Source: Beaufortia kweichowensis | Taxonomy: Eukaryota; Chordata; Actinopteri; Cypriniformes; Gastromyzontidae | Length of the DNA: 64,000 nucleotides | NCBI GenBank assembly: GCA_019155185.1 | Contig: CM032806.1 | Location: forward strand, 14,868,580-14,932,579 | Direction of reading: 5' to 3' | In this document: positions 62,581 through 64,000 of the stretch, piece after piece | Numbering within the stretch: position 1 is the first letter of the stretch | Layout: each line of letters begins with the position of its first letter | Notes under the pieces: generated by a model | Told to the model about the DNA's origin: nothing | The model's database searches: none | The model's input: the letters and a program-made list of their open reading frames with translations, nothing else | Position numbers and translations under genes: made by a program

Positions 62581-64000
62581 CTGTCATTCTTTGTTATTTA
62601 TTAACTATGCATTTCTGCAGTAAACTTTAAGTCAGCATTTATTATTCAACATTAGAATTTTGTTTGCACTTTATTTTTGGTGTGAATGTTAATTTTGGAC
62701 CTTGGTGTCAGATTCAGCATGTTGACTTGTTTGAAAATTGATCCATTTCCCTTTTTTTTCGTTTTCCATAACAACACACACAATGGATCCTCGAATGTAG
62801 AAGAGGCTCGACCAGATAATATTCTTGGCTCCTGCTTTCCCAAGTCATAACAACTTATTTTCCTAAAAATGTAATTTTCACAGCCATTTCGATCAAAATT
62901 CTGACCTCATAGCATTGTACTGAAAATTATATTTTCTTCCTCTAGCAAAGTAACACAATATATAGTGAGAACAAGCTATGGGTACTATAACTTGTTTTTA
63001 AATCTGTTTTTAAATTTTATATATTTCTATGTAATGCTTGCGGTTACTTATATTTTTCAGCTACACTATGTTATTTAAACTGTTTTACAGTACAAATACA
63101 GTAGTAGAGGAGTGAGATATTTTTATCTCCATCAATTAACCTAAAATGCTGTGCTGTGTTTTTTTACATTGAATAGCACAAAATTTAAACGTTTTTGCTT
63201 TTTTTCAGATTTTCTGATGTCATATGAAGTAAGGATATAACAGGTTGTTATACAGTATGAGAGGATGTACAGTAATGCATTTGACAGGGTCTTACTTAAC
63301 TGATCACTTCACAAAACACACATTACTTGCAAAAATACACATTAAATAAATAAATAAAAAAATCTAAATATTCAAAAGAAAAAGTCAAACAAACTTATCA
63401 AAAGGACTACCAACAATCTTTAAATCCATTTAGCATAAATACTTATCTCCAAAAAACAAAAAAACATTTTATTTTTTAAATGTTAAACATTTTATTGAAA
63501 AAATATTTTGTTTGTTAATAATCTACTAATACTACCTTTTCTTTTCAATACAGGTCATTTTAATTCAGGTCATTTATCATTTGCAAATAGACTTTTATTT
63601 TCTAAGATCAAATAATAGTTAAAAGTCGACAAGAAAAGCATTTCACTGCATGTGCATAAAAACTGAATTGTCTGATGCTACAGGAATATATTAGACTGTA
63701 ACATACTGTAACAGACTGACACCTGACCCAGGTTTGCCTGAACGTTGCTGAAATACTAAATTGGCTTTGGGGCTATTTCACCATTAAAACCATTAAATAA
63801 CCATTAAAACCACATGGCATCATTAAAGGAAAGTCATTTTTGATGCAGAGAAGATTATAAAATTTTGATGAAACTGAACATTTGTCTTTGAAATAATGTG
63901 CAAGGAGTCATGCAGAGCAGGAACATTTTTAAGGCTAAAAAAGGTTTTGTGTTGACTTTACATGTGTTTAAGTAATAAAAACACAAAACATCATGTTGCA
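62581..64000. other. Intergenic sequence after frmd3, no gene seen
   Basis: AT-rich DNA without a supportable exon, RNA gene or clear repeat. The longest minus-strand frame (62652-62843, 63 codons) has no splice or family support. Confidence 0.6.

Noticed and set aside
1..64000. CRISPR arrays, tRNA or rRNA genes, bacterial-type operons
   Set aside because: None seen; the only regularly repeated units are microsatellites and telomere-like tracts, and the tRNA-like box at 51400-51545 is a decayed SINE.

Overview
The window looks like nuclear DNA of a teleost, most likely a cyprinid. Its genes are split by GT-AG introns, its proteins are close to the vertebrate orthologues, and its introns are AT-rich and full of short inverted-repeat elements of the kind common in carp-like fishes. 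Nothing bacterial or viral was seen. Family assignments come from recognising proteins by eye, and exon borders were read from splice signals and codon phase; no search was run.

Layout. On the minus strand: ntrk2 (TrkB; coding exons from 12365 down to 817, including the signal peptide, leucine-rich repeats, two Ig domains, the transmembrane exon and a truncated-receptor T1 terminal exon; the kinase exons must lie beyond base 1) and rmi1 (13994-15712, one coding exon). A shared promoter at about 16250-16450 with three CCAAT boxes separates rmi1 from the plus-strand genes: hnrnpk (17257-22829, 15 coding exons), qng1 (26033-28744, 4 exons), gkap1 (31085-36177, 11 exons) and frmd3 (38237-62014, 14 exons). 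Order and orientation match human 9q21 (NTRK2, RMI1, HNRNPK, QNG1/C9orf64, GKAP1, FRMD3), but SLC28A3, KIF27, UBQLN1 and IDNK are not seen between them.

The genes do unrelated jobs (neurotrophin receptor, Holliday-junction dissolution, RNA binding, queuosine salvage, cGMP-kinase anchoring, membrane cytoskeleton). They are held together by ancient synteny rather than by a pathway.

The most interesting signals are in frmd3. A TATA-driven alternative first exon (59610-60128) joins in frame to the last exon and would give a 305-residue membrane protein without a FERM domain. An exon-like 28-codon terminal exon lies at 38936-39022 and is in phase with exon 1. Other points are an in-frame telomere-like repeat in a gkap1 coding exon, a 12-nt ntrk2 microexon, the T1 exon of ntrk2, and a tandem octamer/homeodomain element in frmd3 intron 1.
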